Shown here: piece by piece, positions 43,902 through 55,630 of the stretch | Position numbering within the stretch: the stretch's first letter is position 1 | Layout: each line of letters opens with the position of its first letter | Origin: Paracentrotus lividus | Taxonomy: Eukaryota; Echinodermata; Echinoidea; Camarodonta; Echinidae | DNA length: 64,000 bases | Direction: 5' to 3' | NCBI GenBank assembly: GCA_940671915.1 | Contig: CALNVZ010003434.1 | Location: 15,976,017-16,040,016 of the forward strand | Translations under genes and position numbers: made by a program | Notes under the pieces: model-generated | Databases searched by the model: none | The model's input: the letters and a program-made list of their open reading frames with translations, nothing else | Told to the model about the DNA's origin: nothing

Positions 43902-46900
43902 GAGATTCAAGTTTTGCCACAAGACTAAGGGATCATTCTTCGAAAACACTGGATTTTATCAATGAAAAGTTACCTATTAAGAAAAAATATGATTCTGTAA
44001 ATGTTGTGCTAAATTATGATGCATAAAATATTATTTAAGAGTTTCAGAGTCTGTTTTGTCATCTATTATCTTTTCAAAATCATATAATTTTTAATTTATA
44101 ACATCAATATAATATTTTATTTCCTCATGCCTTTCTTGTTATTATTTTGTAATACCATTCATATTTCTTTCTTTTAAATTATAATACGATAACCATTTGT
44201 TCTTTAAACCAAAATATGCATAGCTTGTTTAAATTATTATATTTATTTCTTTGACGTATTTTCCTCCGTTCGATATATTTTATAACACTATTTTCTTTTC
44301 TTAAGTTATAATGTTATTTAATGAATAACATAAGAATCTGTGACTTGCTCAGAAATAAAAATCAAAAAAAATTAATACCATTGTTAATATTTGTGATCTC
44401 AACATAGACTTTGGTCATCATTTGATATTTGAAGGTGATAGGAAGAATGGTAGCAGGTATTATGTTTGCGTTAAGAACAAAGTACTGTATGAAATGTAAA
44501 GAGAAGTTGATGAGAAAGAGAAGAAAGAAAAAAAAACAGAGTCAGGAAGAAAGTAAAATAAAACAGAGATGAATTACAGAGAGAGAGAGAGAAGAGAAGA
44601 GAAGAGAGAGATGAGAGAGAGAGAGAAGAGAGAGAGAAAGAGAAGAAGACGGGGGGGGCGGCGGGAGTAACGAATCGGGAGAGTAGCAACCTAACGTAAC
44701 GTTTAGAAGAGAGAGACAGATCGGGGGGGGGGAAGAGAGAAGGTATAAATCTAAGAAAGAAACGATAGGAACAGAAGACGGAAAGTAAGAGAGAGAAAAG
44801 GGCATCAAAAAAGCCGTAATAGCCACATTTACTATTAATTGAGTAAATATTCGCTTTTACATTTTTTTTCTGAGGAGAGGCGATAGCAGCGAAATATATA
44901 TCATCCTAATATTATCAGCCAACACTCCATTAACACGCAATTATCAATCTCGTAATCTCCAACATCCATTTAATTGACTACCATCAATGCTATCATCTAT
45001 CCATCAGACTTCCAACATCACAATACACCATTTATCACCTTTCCATCAATCATTATACTCACTCTCCACACATCACTCACCGGCAAAACAACGATCCATC
45101 ATACATCCACATTCATCACCATCATCAGTTATTATCATCAGCCCATCATCATCATTAACATCATCCATTTCAATTTATCATCATCATATCACCCCACCAC
45201 ACATCTCATCACGATCATCAATACGTCATTATCATCATGCGTCAACCATCAGATCAGTTATGGCAACCCTCAGATGTCATCATTCATCAATCGATTGCAT
45301 CATATCTATCTTCGATGTCTAGTACAAACGCATTCAGGAATATGTATTCATCGATAACGAGATTATCATCATTGTTATTATTAGTGGCAGTATCATCATC
45401 GGGAGTCACTATCATCAAAATCCCAAATATTTTTCACACAATTTATCTTCAATAACCACCATTAAATTATTCGCAATCCATCCATCGATCAGCAACAATA
45501 TCCACACCATTAATTATCATCAATAGGTCAATCATTAATCATGTTAGCTTATATGAATTCTGAGTTCATTTAAAAATCGCAAGAGTTGACAAATATTACT
45601 GAAGTTAAATCAGATTATTTAAGAATCTGATTAACAATGAAATGAACTTGAGCCTACGACAGAAGGAAGCGTTCAGTTCGCCAATATTGATCAGCTATAT
45701 TCGATTCAATCCACTTCATTAAAAGTTTCTTATGTTCTAAGAAGGGTCCCAACATCTTGAGGGGTTTATGCTAGCTAATCAAATAACTTCAGCAGGATTG
45801 CGAATAATATCAAAAACTGGATACATGTACATTATTGGCATTCTGGATGGTCTTTAGACTTTGCAGTTATTATATCAGGAAATGTTTATTGTCATACAAT
45901 ATCTATTAAGGTCTATTAATCATGGAACCAGCTGGTCACAAAGAAGTAAGCCAGTATTTGCAGGCAGCATGTAATCAAACACTTTATTAAAGCTAAATAA
46001 TAAGAATGATATCAACCATATATCAGGGAAGACAGCAGCAATGCAATCGATTAATTTTGGCTAATAATATATAGACTTTGTAGACTAATTATTTAGTTAT
46101 TCGACATCGACCAATACATGGATTGAGCTTCTCCTCACTCGGCTACTTTCCTTCTGATGCACCGATTCGGAACGTTATGGGAAAACAGTGGGAATTAAAA
46201 CATGTTAAAAAATATCCTAAATTACTACAAAATTCACTTAAAGCGGAAATAATTAGCTTTTATATAGAAGAAGAAAAAAATAGAAAAATCAGATAAAAAT
46301 AAGTCGAAGAAATATTGGGAATAAAATAATAAAGAATATAGTTATGAATATACTTTGACTGATCACAAAAAAAAGATCGCACATACAAAATTGGCCAACA
46401 ACGTATGATGTACAGGGGCACAACTTCCATGCAGTCTATATGGTTTTTATGATAAATTGTCACTTTTATTAAGAAACCTGAAACTGTTTCCTCATAACTT
46501 GCCAAAGAATATGATGCAATGTTTATTAATCTATATATTTTATAAAATGAGAGATCATAAATTAACATGTTAAAAGAATAAATGATATTTTCAATGAAAA
46601 ATTGATCTTCGTGAAATCTTTTTTCCATAAACTGAAAACCACTAAGTGAAAACCACTTAAAAATCTTTGTTTTTTGTATTTCTAGATGTGTAGGTGATTG
46701 ATTTTTACAATAATATGTATAGAATAGCTATAGCCATTATTGCCATCAATATATCTTGGCCAAAGTTATGAGGAAAACTGTTTCTTAACAAGTAAAGTAA
46801 AAGTTTATCATAAAACCATATAGAAAATAAGCATGAAAGTTGTGCCCCTGTAGACAGCTACAAGCTTTGGGACAGTGCTGCCAATTTGTATAGCGATCAT

Positions 46901-47884
46901 TTTTTTGTGCATTGAAAATATTCATAACTTTCCTTACCTGTATTTAGTAACCGATTTCTTCAAACTTTTTAATTCTGGTTTTTCTACTTTTTTCTGCTTT
47001 TTATTAAAAAGCAACTTATTTTGGGTCCAGAGCTCCTAATGCTAATGCAATACAGTGAAAATATAACATGAAAATCAAAATTACATGACAACCTCAACGT
47101 AACCTTACATACTATTAATAAATCATGTCTATCTATCAATCTTCATATATCATTTCAATAACAATCATCATCATCATTCATTCATCAATATCCGTCATCA
47201 TCATTATCATCATATCAAATCACCCACCATCAATCATGATTCTTGGATCTTTTTATCATTAATAGCCCAAATCATCATTTTTTTAATGATAAATATGCTT
47301 TAAAAATTACTCTAATTTCCATATGTATTAATCCTATTTCATTAAGGGGATGTGATTTAGAAGTCAAGTGATTATAAATTTGTGACTCTGACATTTATTC
47401 TCTGGTGAAAATTGCTCTGTCTGCCGAGTTTATGGTTGTGAAAATTGAATTTTATGCGATGGTCAATAACACTGCAAGTAAAGCAACGTGTCGACCAGGC
47501 AAAAATGTTGCTGACCACCCTTAACGCTATGGAATAGATTATATTAGTACAAACATTCGGTCCCACAGCTAGAAGTATGAGCCATTCAAATAGTGTTGTA
47601 GTGATTTTCATTGGAAAGTCACTATTAAGCAAATATTATGATAATTAACGATTCCTTTAAATCAATCCAATAATTAAATTTCGTTATTTTTTATTTTTTT
47701 TTTTTAAAATTTATTTATTAATTATTTTTAACGTCTAGTAAAAACTCAACCACGGGCGATCATTATTGGAAAAGGGATGTAAAGAAAGATTTTCAAGGCG
47801 TAATCCAAAGGAAGAGGCATTCTCTTGATGCTGAACATAAGAGCCCCAAATACTTCTATGAAAGAAAGTAGGTGGTTGGGGGGA
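43902..47884. other. Degraded copy of the gene B downstream spacer
   Basis: It contains GA-rich tracts (about 44575-44665), broken CAT repeats (44940-45540 and 47150-47260) and stretches matching 35780-37050 with frequent indels. No gene is seen. Confidence 0.6.
46410..46860. repeat. Hairpin element with ~90-bp inverted arms
   Basis: The left arm, about 46415-46505 (GGGGCACAACTTCCATGC, TATATGGTTTTTATGAT, AACTGTTTCCTCATAACTT), is complemented by 46764-46855. It is absent from the first duplication copy and falls in a larger insertion of about 800 bp (46230-47040). The open frame here has no known domain. Confidence 0.7.
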
Positions 47885-49555
47885 GGGGGAAGGTTCGCTT
47901 TGAGCCCTCAAATAAGAAGTATAAAATCCGGCCCACATAATGTAAAAAATGCCCTCAAATTCACAACACGAAGCAACCACAATTGTTTAAAAATTGCCCT
48001 CAATGTAACAAAAACGTCAACCAGAATGAAATAATAAATGCCTCAAAGTCACAACACGTCAACCACAAATGAAAATGCCTCAAATGTCACAACACGCAAA
48101 CCACAAAATTAAATAAAGACCATCTAATATCATAACATTCGACCACAAAAATGTAAAAAGTTTTCATTTGTTAACCACTAATGTCTGAAATGTCAACGCA
48201 AAGTAAAATTCATTCTATGTTTATCATAAAATGGGATTGTGCAACAAAACATTTTCAATTAATATTACAACATGCTATACTTCCATAATACATATGACGA
48301 CACATGCACACACTACACACAGGCAATATACACATCACATATACACACACATACCACACCCACACGCATAACGTTTAACGGGGGAGTGTCCAGTAACAGA
48401 TTTACTGGTAATGGTTTATAACATCTGCTAGCTGTGTGTAAAAATCGGCATATCCCAATGATGGTATCGTGATTGAACACACATAAAAAAGGCACATTTG
48501 AAAGTTACAGAGTCCCTTTTTAGAATAAACTGAGCAAAATGGGTAAATCTATTTGGGAGCATGTTATAAGGTCTTTTTGTATGTTATGTTAATTATATGA
48601 GGCAGCCTCTATTCCATCATCTGGACATGTTTACGGAATTTATGGAAATTGCCATAATCCCAATCTTTCACAAATTCAAGCTGAGCCAAAATTTATGGCG
48701 TTAAACAAGCATTTTTCTTGAAAAGTATAGCATCTATGCACAAGAACTGTCTGACTTATTGTGATGGGTAGGAGTCTGAAAAATTCGTGCATGAAATCCC
48801 TATGAAGGGGGGCAGGTGGAAGTTGCATGTCCCCGCTCGATCTACACCTTTCTAATCAAGAGCCTATGGGGAGGGTCGTTTCGCATGAAATGGACGCTTA
48901 TATGCCACAGGTTGTAAGGCTATACGCATCAATCAAAGGATCCATAATAACGCAGTATTTGCTTGAGTACTACGAAAGTTACAATTTGCACCCAATAAAT
49001 GGAAAAAAAGAATCCCAAAAATGGATTGCAAATCAATTTTTAGATATTCCATACCCCGTCTTTATTATTAATTCTGTTTATAAAACATAATGAATGAATG
49101 AAAAACATGATGAATGAATGAAACATAATACATAATATAGAAATTATTTTTTAAATCTTTCTATACTATGTATTTATGCTTATAATCGTAATTGAAACAT
49201 TTTTGTTCCATTATTAGCAACATCCTCATTGTTATAAATACATGTGATGAGTTTATACATTTGTGGGGTGACATGTTAAGACATAGTGGTTAAAATGGAA
49301 AACTTTTTACATTTGTGGTCACATGTTATGACATTAGTTGGCATTTTCAATTTATGGTTGACATGTTGTGACATTTGAGGGCATTTTTACATTTGTGGTT
49401 GATAGTGTTGTACATTTAGGCATTTTTACATTCGTTGAGCTTGACGGTTGACATTTAGAGGGCAATTTTTACATTTGTGGTTGACGTGTTGAGAACAATG
49501 ATAGGCATTTTACATTAAGGCGATTTTTACATTTTGAGGCCTCAACAGGGGGCGC
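47885..49555. mobile_element. Foldback-like element with minisatellite arms
   Basis: The left arm (about 47930-48200) repeats GCCCTCAAATGTCACAACAC / GTCAACCACAAATGTAAAAA units of about 42 bp. The right arm (about 49255-49540) carries the same units inverted (TTTACATTTGTGGTTGACAT, GTTGTGACATTTGAGGGCA). The middle (48200-49250) has no recognised gene. The insert is absent from the first duplication copy (about 37050) and abuts the D2 exon-3 donor. Confidence 0.75.
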
Positions 49556-50138
49556 TAGTACTTACGAGCCTCCGGAACACTTTTAAGCTGTTCAAGCTGC
49601 ATGTAATCACACATGGTGAGCGATAGCATACAGGCGAGTCGAACCGAAGCAGCGATATCCTCGTTCTCGTTTCCTGTGCATATCGCCTTGTTGTCGCAGA
49701 CTCAATGAGCTTCTTGGCTTCGTCCGATCTTTTCTTTGAGGTCATCAGTGAGCTTTCGGTGCACTTCATGTCATGTTTCTTCTTGCGCTCGTGAAATAGG
49801 GTGTGCAGAGAGCCTTATTTATTCTGAAGCGATGGTCGTATGCTCCGGATCTGTGCCATCGCTTCATGTGATAATATGCCAAAAAGGAAATATTAGAATC
49901 GAGATAATCAAGATAATATATAGAAAAAAATAACAGCATATTACATCTCTATCATATATTTACAAAAACACTTTGGGTCTTTCCCCTCAAATAGAAATAA
50001 ATAAAATGCAAATATGTCGGCTGTTGTTCCCCACTCAATTAGGCCTTGCCAATCCCAGTATCGGACATTCCTGACGACGCCTTTGGTTGTTATAAGTATT
50101 TTTTCTTCTAAGATTGAGATTTCATTTATTTATCATGG

Positions 50139-50453
50139 GCCTAATGGCACGAATTCTCAAAAAGCCGCCTAACTTTAAGCCTAGCTTAAATCTGTGCTTA
50201 ACTATGGCTGCTTAAGGGAATCAATCAGTTTTTGTTGCATGTTCCTATACACCTTCACTGAATTTTGGATTGTTTTAATTGTAAAGGCAAACTTTGTACT
50301 TATCCCAAGCAGTTTTAATAGTTTCACTTACAAAATATATGATTGGTTGAACATCATTATTTTCGGATTGATTCCCTTTAATCAGCCATAGTTAGGCCAC
50401 AGATTTAAGCCAGCTTAAAGTTAGGCGCTTTTGAAATACGGGCCAATACGTTC
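50139..50453. mobile_element. MITE with ~80-bp TIRs in D2 intron 2
   Basis: The left end (GAATTCTCAAAAAGCCGCC, AACTTTAAGCCTAGCTTAAA, CTATGGCTG) is complemented by 50383-50453. A truncated copy marks the duplication junction at 37673-37930. Confidence 0.8.
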
Positions 50454-50732
50454 ATGATATTTTATCTACCCTCGAGCAAAAACAAAAGTCCTGCACAATG
50501 GTAAACCTTGTCAAGTAAAATTTGTATATCCATATATTTATTGCAAAGAAAAATTAAAAAGAAAAGTGAATAAGTGATCTTATAGTTACCATTGTGTTTG
50601 AGTTACAGCCAGTGCAAATAGGACCACGAGAAAAGAGCTGATGAGATCCTCATTTTATAGGGGAAAAAAAGAAGAATATGTGAAGTACAAATAATTCCGT
50701 ATATCATTCTTTTCGAAGTAAACGATGTTATG

Positions 50733-51003
50733 TTAGGGTGTATCTTACTTCGCGGAGATGTATCCGCAAACAGAATATAAAATTTCGTTGTCTCCGACGT
50801 ATAAAAAAGTATAGAACGTCTCATATCGCGGAGGCGTATCCGAGACGTCTCACGGACGTCTCCGCGACAACTTATGAAAAAAAAAAAATCTGAAGTAGTC
50901 CCAAATCGTCTCCGAACGTCTCTGATACTTGTTATCCGTCGCGGAGACGAAATTTTCTATTCTGTCGCGGAGACGTCTCCGCGAAGTGAGATACCACCCT
51001 AAA
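50733..51003. mobile_element. Palindromic MITE, copy 1 (D2 intron 1)
   Basis: The ends TTAGGGTG...TCTTACTTCGCGGAGA and TCTCCGCGAAGTGAGATACC are complementary, and the body is rich in inverted GGAGACG/CGTCTCC motifs. The element is about 270 bp and forms a near-complete palindrome around an A-tract. Confidence 0.82.
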
Positions 51004-51078
51004 TCTTGTTGATAAACGGGATAATACTTTTTAACAACGTAAATACAATAGCTAAATAAAAGGTTTGTTCTGAGTTAA

Positions 51079-51345
51079 GAGTGGTATCTCACTTCGCTGA
51101 GTCGTCTCCTCTACAGAATAGAAAATTTCGTCTCGGCGACGCGATAAAAAGTATTAGAGACGTCTCCATATCGCGGGAGACGTCTCGGAGGCGTCTCGGA
51201 GAAGGATTTGGGACAACTTCAGAATTAATTTTTTTTCATAATTGTCGCGGAGACGCCTCTAATACTTTATATCCGTCCGAGAGACGAAATTTCTATTCTA
51301 TCGCAGAACGTCTCCGCGAAGTGAAGATACCACCCTAACTTCACA
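51079..51345. mobile_element. Palindromic MITE, copy 2 (D2 intron 1)
   Basis: The same family as 50733-51003, beginning GAGTGGTATCTCACTTCGC and ending GCGAAGTGAAGATACCACCC. It lies only about 75 bp from the first copy. Confidence 0.82.
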
Positions 51346-51559
51346 CTTTCAACTAAGTCATCATAAACAATAATACATTATTTAATAGTGATATTGACAT
51401 CTGGACGTTTTTATACAACAACATTTGATATATTTCTTTGCTAGATATTGTATTGTTAACCCATTAAAATAAAACAAACAACTTTCAATTCTGTAGAAAA
51501 ACATACAGAGACAACATTTAACATGTAACTTAAATAATTCCACTTACTTTTACTGCCAT

Positions 51560-54458
51560 GGTCTCAAATAGAATGAAGTAAAAATTTTAACCTCAAATCA
51601 ATAAACTGTCCTATAATTAAGTAGAGGTTAAATTTGAATAAGAAATAATAAAAGACGCAGTGTAAGTTCTCTCATCATCAAATAATAACTTTTTAGCAGC
51701 GAACAAGAACTTGCTTTAATAACCACATTCTGTTTCAAGTTTCGAGGCTATCGTTTCCATGATTGGCCATAAATCCTTGGATTCATTAAGACAATCGCAA
51801 AAAAAAGGTTAAAAAAGGAGTGTATTTTCAATTAATATTCTAGACTTGTCTTACTGTTTTTCACCCATTGAATACAATATAGCGGATATAAGCATTACCG
51901 TTACCATGCTATCATTGAGGTGTTGCCAAGTGAAGAACCTTATAGAAGGGTAAAAGACCATTGTGTGAGTAAATGTAGCAAGTATACACGCACTTATAAT
52001 TGAATTACCACATATAATATTCCAGAAGGAAAAGGCACAATTTTGCCATATTCTAGCCCCTCCCCCCTTCTCCAAATAGGAGAAAGAAGAGGCCGATGAT
52101 AAACTTTAAATCATGAAATAATAGTGACAATTTGTAAATGATATTTTCTCTATACGCATAATGCGGCGGTCACAACTCGTCGTAGGCTACGGGGCACGTG
52201 CCATCAACGTAGCCTACGTTGCATGTGCAATACACGTACAGGTTCTTGGGTCAAACTTCTGCGATTCCTGCGTTTCTATATAAAATAAAGTTATATAAAT
52301 ATTTAAAGTTTTAAATTCTGTGACGTCACATGCGAGCAGCTTTCCTATGTGTTGTGTACTGGCAATTTCATAAATGTTTTTTTTCCATAGTTCTTGTAAA
52401 AGAATGGTCAATTTCATTAGAGGAGTGTATATCAACACAGGTTTGATGATATATCGACCGCACAGGTGAAAATAACATTTTCTTCGAAATAATGACTTTT
52501 TATGGATTTCATACACAACACATAAAGAGAGCAGTTCGCCACCGTGTGTCACATATCCAAAACTGATTTAATCTATAACTTCGTTATTTTTCGTCGATTT
52601 TCTTAAACCTTCACTCATATTTTTCTTTTACCAAATTTTGCCAAACGAATGATGTTACTATTTATATTGTCTTTGCATTGTATGATTATTATAATATATA
52701 TTATTAGTTCCATTTCAAATGTCTGGGGACAAAACGGCTCATTATGTTTACGATAGTGGCCCGGTTCCTTTCATCGTTGGACTCCGTCTGCGTCCGCTAC
52801 TGAAAGCTAGTTAAAAATTCTAATAATCATGATAAAGCCTACGCACAAAACATGTAAAACGTAAACATACTTTAACTGTTTCTCCTAATCGTGAATAATG
52901 ATGGGTTCATGGTAGGAATCAGACTCGTTACTATTTTAATGGTTATGCTGATCCCCTATCGCCTTCATCATAATAATGACACGTGCATGTGTTTCAATGC
53001 TAATATCCACACCTATGTATACTCCCCTTCTATGACAGAAAGAAATATGAGATATTTTACAACATATGAAAAAATACTTTACAGCTAAAATTCATGGCTA
53101 TCTGTGTCCTGTATTAGTTAACTATGCTGTTACTTCTTCAGTTATAACTGCGTTGTCATTCGAAATATGAATATTTACACCGACTTAGTTGCATTTAAAT
53201 ATGTTTTAATAATCATCCGACTTTAGCCCGGGGTATTTGACGAATGTCTGTTTTACAGAAACTGCCAAAGTTTTGCAGTTTTGCTGTAATCAAAAGAAGT
53301 AAGTGAACTATGAAGAAAAAATATAGATGTTTTCCTATTATTTATCCAATGTCTCTTCTCTTCGACCAAAAGTTATAGCCTTAAAAAAAATCATCCTATT
53401 TAGAGATTTTATATGAGGTGATCGCATAATGATATTGCATTGATATCGCAGACATTTTTTTATAAAAACACATTTTAACAATAACAGGATATTTCATTTT
53501 CGTCGCATACTTCCTTTTTATCATGGAGAGAGAGGGGGGGGGGTAGTGTTATATATCATTTGTATGTTACAGTAGCGTTCATTAAAACTTTTAGGCCTAA
53601 TAATAAACCTTGATTCCACTGTGCATTTTGCTCTTACATTTGTTTTTAACCACCTTCGTTAAGACAATATCACCATGTGTCGAAACATTGTAAACCGTAT
53701 AATTTCAATCAATAATCCCAATTTGATAAATCATGAGAATTGTAGGTTAGGGACGATCACTTCAACATTAGCGGCAAAAGTTTCACTCAAAGTATTGGCT
53801 CGCCTTATCGTTAACAGATGTATAAAAGGTTATCTGAAAATCAAACATCATAAGAATTTTGCTGAATCATTCTCCATGATATGAAAATTATCGAGGTTAT
53901 TGAAACATTATAAAGATTCTTGCTCTCGATGTTCTACATCATTCAGTTTTAGACTACTCTCTGACTTTAAAACAAGCTCATAAGCTCCACAAACTAGCTT
54001 TTGTGTTTAAAAAGTCTTTTTTTTTTAATATTCAGCTTATCAATTTTTACTTACACCTAAAGAGACGTCCTATCATAATGGGATTTCGGTAAGTTGAGCA
54101 TCTTCTAAATTTTTAGTACTATGTTAATTTAATCTTTGGAACTCTTGCTCTTTCACAACTTATACATGTATGGAAACTATAATTATTCGTCATTGCTACA
54201 AATAGATAATATAGTCCTTCTATCAGTATTACAGAATGATGTTAGATATTATTGCTATAATTTGAGATTTTTAGATGCATGACGTGCTTTAGGCTTTGTT
54301 GTCAGATAACGAAAAACGAAATTTATGTTGATTCAGCTAATGATAATGTTTCATTTACGTTTTTACGTATAGATCAAACTCGCTTCTTCTATTTTCCTTG
54401 TGTTCCTTGCTTCGTCATAGTAAAGGAATCTCAAAGCATGTGTGAGTATTAATTAATT

Positions 54459-54502
<44 letters not shown>

Positions 54503-54994
54503 TGACACTGCTTGATTTCATATTTTTACAAAAATGTGCAGTATCCGGGGATTCTCGGACCTTTAGTTCATTCGGCGTGGGGTTTGATAATTATCATTAT
54601 CTTTAACATACATGCCCCTGTTGATAGAACAATATCTAATTTTGTTGTCATCTGCGCCACAAACCCCCTCTCCGCATTCGTATTTTCCGAATCCCGGATC
54701 CGCCGTTGATGTCTTAGTCATCAACCTGTCATGTCGAAGATCCCAATGAAAGTCATATTTTGATAACGTCAGCACATTATTTTGTAAGCCTCCTGCACTT
54801 TTACGGGTCAAAATGACCCTTTTCTGAGTCCATTTGAGCAATAATGCCATTGAATGACGACGGCCCCGATGGATGCAGAATCGGGCCATTTTGACTCTTT
54901 ATTTTTGCAGAGGGAAAAATTATATTTATAACACATTTTACACTCCATTTTAATTACATGATAAAAGGGTTTATCTAACGTTCCTTATTAAATT
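51560..54994. other. Region between D2 (-) and E (+), no gene identified
   Basis: By analogy with the other pairs this should hold a divergent promoter and the first two exons of gene E, but I could not identify them. It contains a (GA)n tract at 54461-54500. No conserved protein segment is visible. Confidence 0.5.
54461..54500. repeat. (GA)n microsatellite
   Basis: A clean GA dinucleotide run of about 20 units. Confidence 0.95.
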
Positions 54995-55221
54995 GGACAG
55001 TGGTGCGATCGGTTAGAGCACCCGTAGGTAACTCACCTTGCCTCATGAACGGAAGGTCGTGAGTTCGATTCCCGTCCTAGTCATACCAAATACTTACAAA
55101 AATGGCACTTGGGCTAATAATACCACATCATGTTGTCCAGGGCCTGCTGGTAGAGCAGTTATCAGAATTGAAGTGGTTCAACTGGGTAAATAAAAGGATA
55201 TTATCATTATTATCATCATAA
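54995..55221 (+). mobile_element. tRNA-derived SINE
   Basis: The head resembles a tRNA with an A-box-like region (TGGTGCGATCGGTTAGAGC) and a B box GAGTTCGATTC at 55061-55071. A tRNA-unrelated body of about 130 bp follows, then a tail of ATTATC/ATC repeats. It ends about 35 bp before gene E exon 3. It is not a functional tRNA, because the stems do not pair well. Confidence 0.75.
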
Positions 55222-55255
55222 ATATTTCTTTTTCATTGTTTCGTCACTCGTAAAG

Positions 55256-55546
55256 TCTTCACATCCCAGGTCGCCCTTCACTTGAGTGAGGCCTGCCTGT
55301 TGTTCGCCGAGGAGCTCGCTGATGAAGGAGGAAAATGTGATCCCGATGTCATTGAGGAAGTGCTTGACGAGGTCGACGAGATCGAAGCACCCGGTGTCGA
55401 TCCCGATGTCATTGAAAAATATCTGGAGCAAGCCGAAGAGGGGAAGATGTGCTATTCAGCTGATGGCAAGAAGGAACATCTTAAGGATGGTTGTGCCGCC
55501 ATGGACGCCGTGTGCACCGGGGGAGAAAACGTCATGTACTGCTCAC
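55256..55546 (+). CDS. Gene E: cysteine-rich exon of a divergent cluster member (partial)
   Basis: The open exon runs from an acceptor at 55256 (phase 1, TCGTAAAG) or 55270 (ATCCCAG) to the donor TGCTCAC/GTAAGT at 55546, in phase 1 as in B and D2. It encodes a strongly acidic segment with C-x13-C-x37-C-x13-C-x6-C-x8-C, the cluster pattern. The long second loop contains a duplication: DPDVIE occurs twice about 20 residues apart (GATCCCGATGTCATTGA twice in the DNA). No stop interrupts it. Upstream exons were not found and the downstream exon would fall past the sequence gap. I do not recognise the family from outside knowledge, and membership rests on cysteine spacing, phase and position. Confidence 0.68.
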
Positions 55547-55605
55547 GTAAGTAGAGATAAAATTGAATCATTTCGCCCCCGGCCCCTAAAAAAAGTAAGG
55601 GGGGG

Positions 55606-55630
55606 NNNNNNNNNNNNNNNNNNNNNNNNN
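55606..55630. other. Assembly gap (25 N)
   Basis: Twenty-five N residues, a probable fixed-size placeholder, so the true distance is unknown. The sequence on its two sides may not be truly adjacent. Confidence 0.99.

Larger units (their letters stand above)
37931..50380. repeat. Second copy of a ~7.5-kb tandem duplication (source 30389-37930)
   Basis: The order of blocks in 30389-37930 (A-type intron 1 and exon 1, divergent promoter, B-type gene, GA and CAT microsatellites, D-type exon, MITE left end) is repeated here. Insertions at 38007-38862, about 39268-39494, 40164-40583, about 41737-41923, about 46230-47040 and about 47885-49555 lengthen it. Identity is high up to about 43 kb, then falls with many single-base insertions and deletions. 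Confidence 0.8.
49566..51559 (-). pseudogene. Gene D2: D-type six-cysteine-like gene, exon 3 frameshifted
   Basis: Exon 1 at 51559-51548 encodes MAVK with a GTAAGT donor. Exon 2 starts at 50648 after a strong pyrimidine tract and encodes a clear signal-peptide core (DLISSFLVVLFALA). It ends at 50607 (phase 0) or 50590. Exon 3 is 49856-49566 and ends GAGGCT C/gtaagt in phase 1, like B and E. Its 3' half reads ENEDIAASVRLAC-x6-CDYMQL, which keeps the C-x6-C motif. The 5' half has indels and a TAA compared with D1, and its acceptor AG is GATG. D1 and D2 are broken in different places, so their common ancestor was probably intact. Sequencing error is possible. Confidence 0.68.

Noticed and set aside
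44974-45455. His/Ser/Ile-rich frames
   Set aside because: Degraded CAT microsatellite copies.
46260-46628. 122-codon minus-strand frame
   Set aside because: Lies largely in one arm of an inverted repeat with AT-rich composition and no domain.
48827-49090. 87-codon frame in the middle of the foldback element
   Set aside because: No match to a known transposase by eye; too short and isolated to call.
55000-55085. tRNA gene
   Set aside because: The B box is good, but the acceptor and anticodon stems do not pair convincingly, and a SINE-like body and repeat tail follow.
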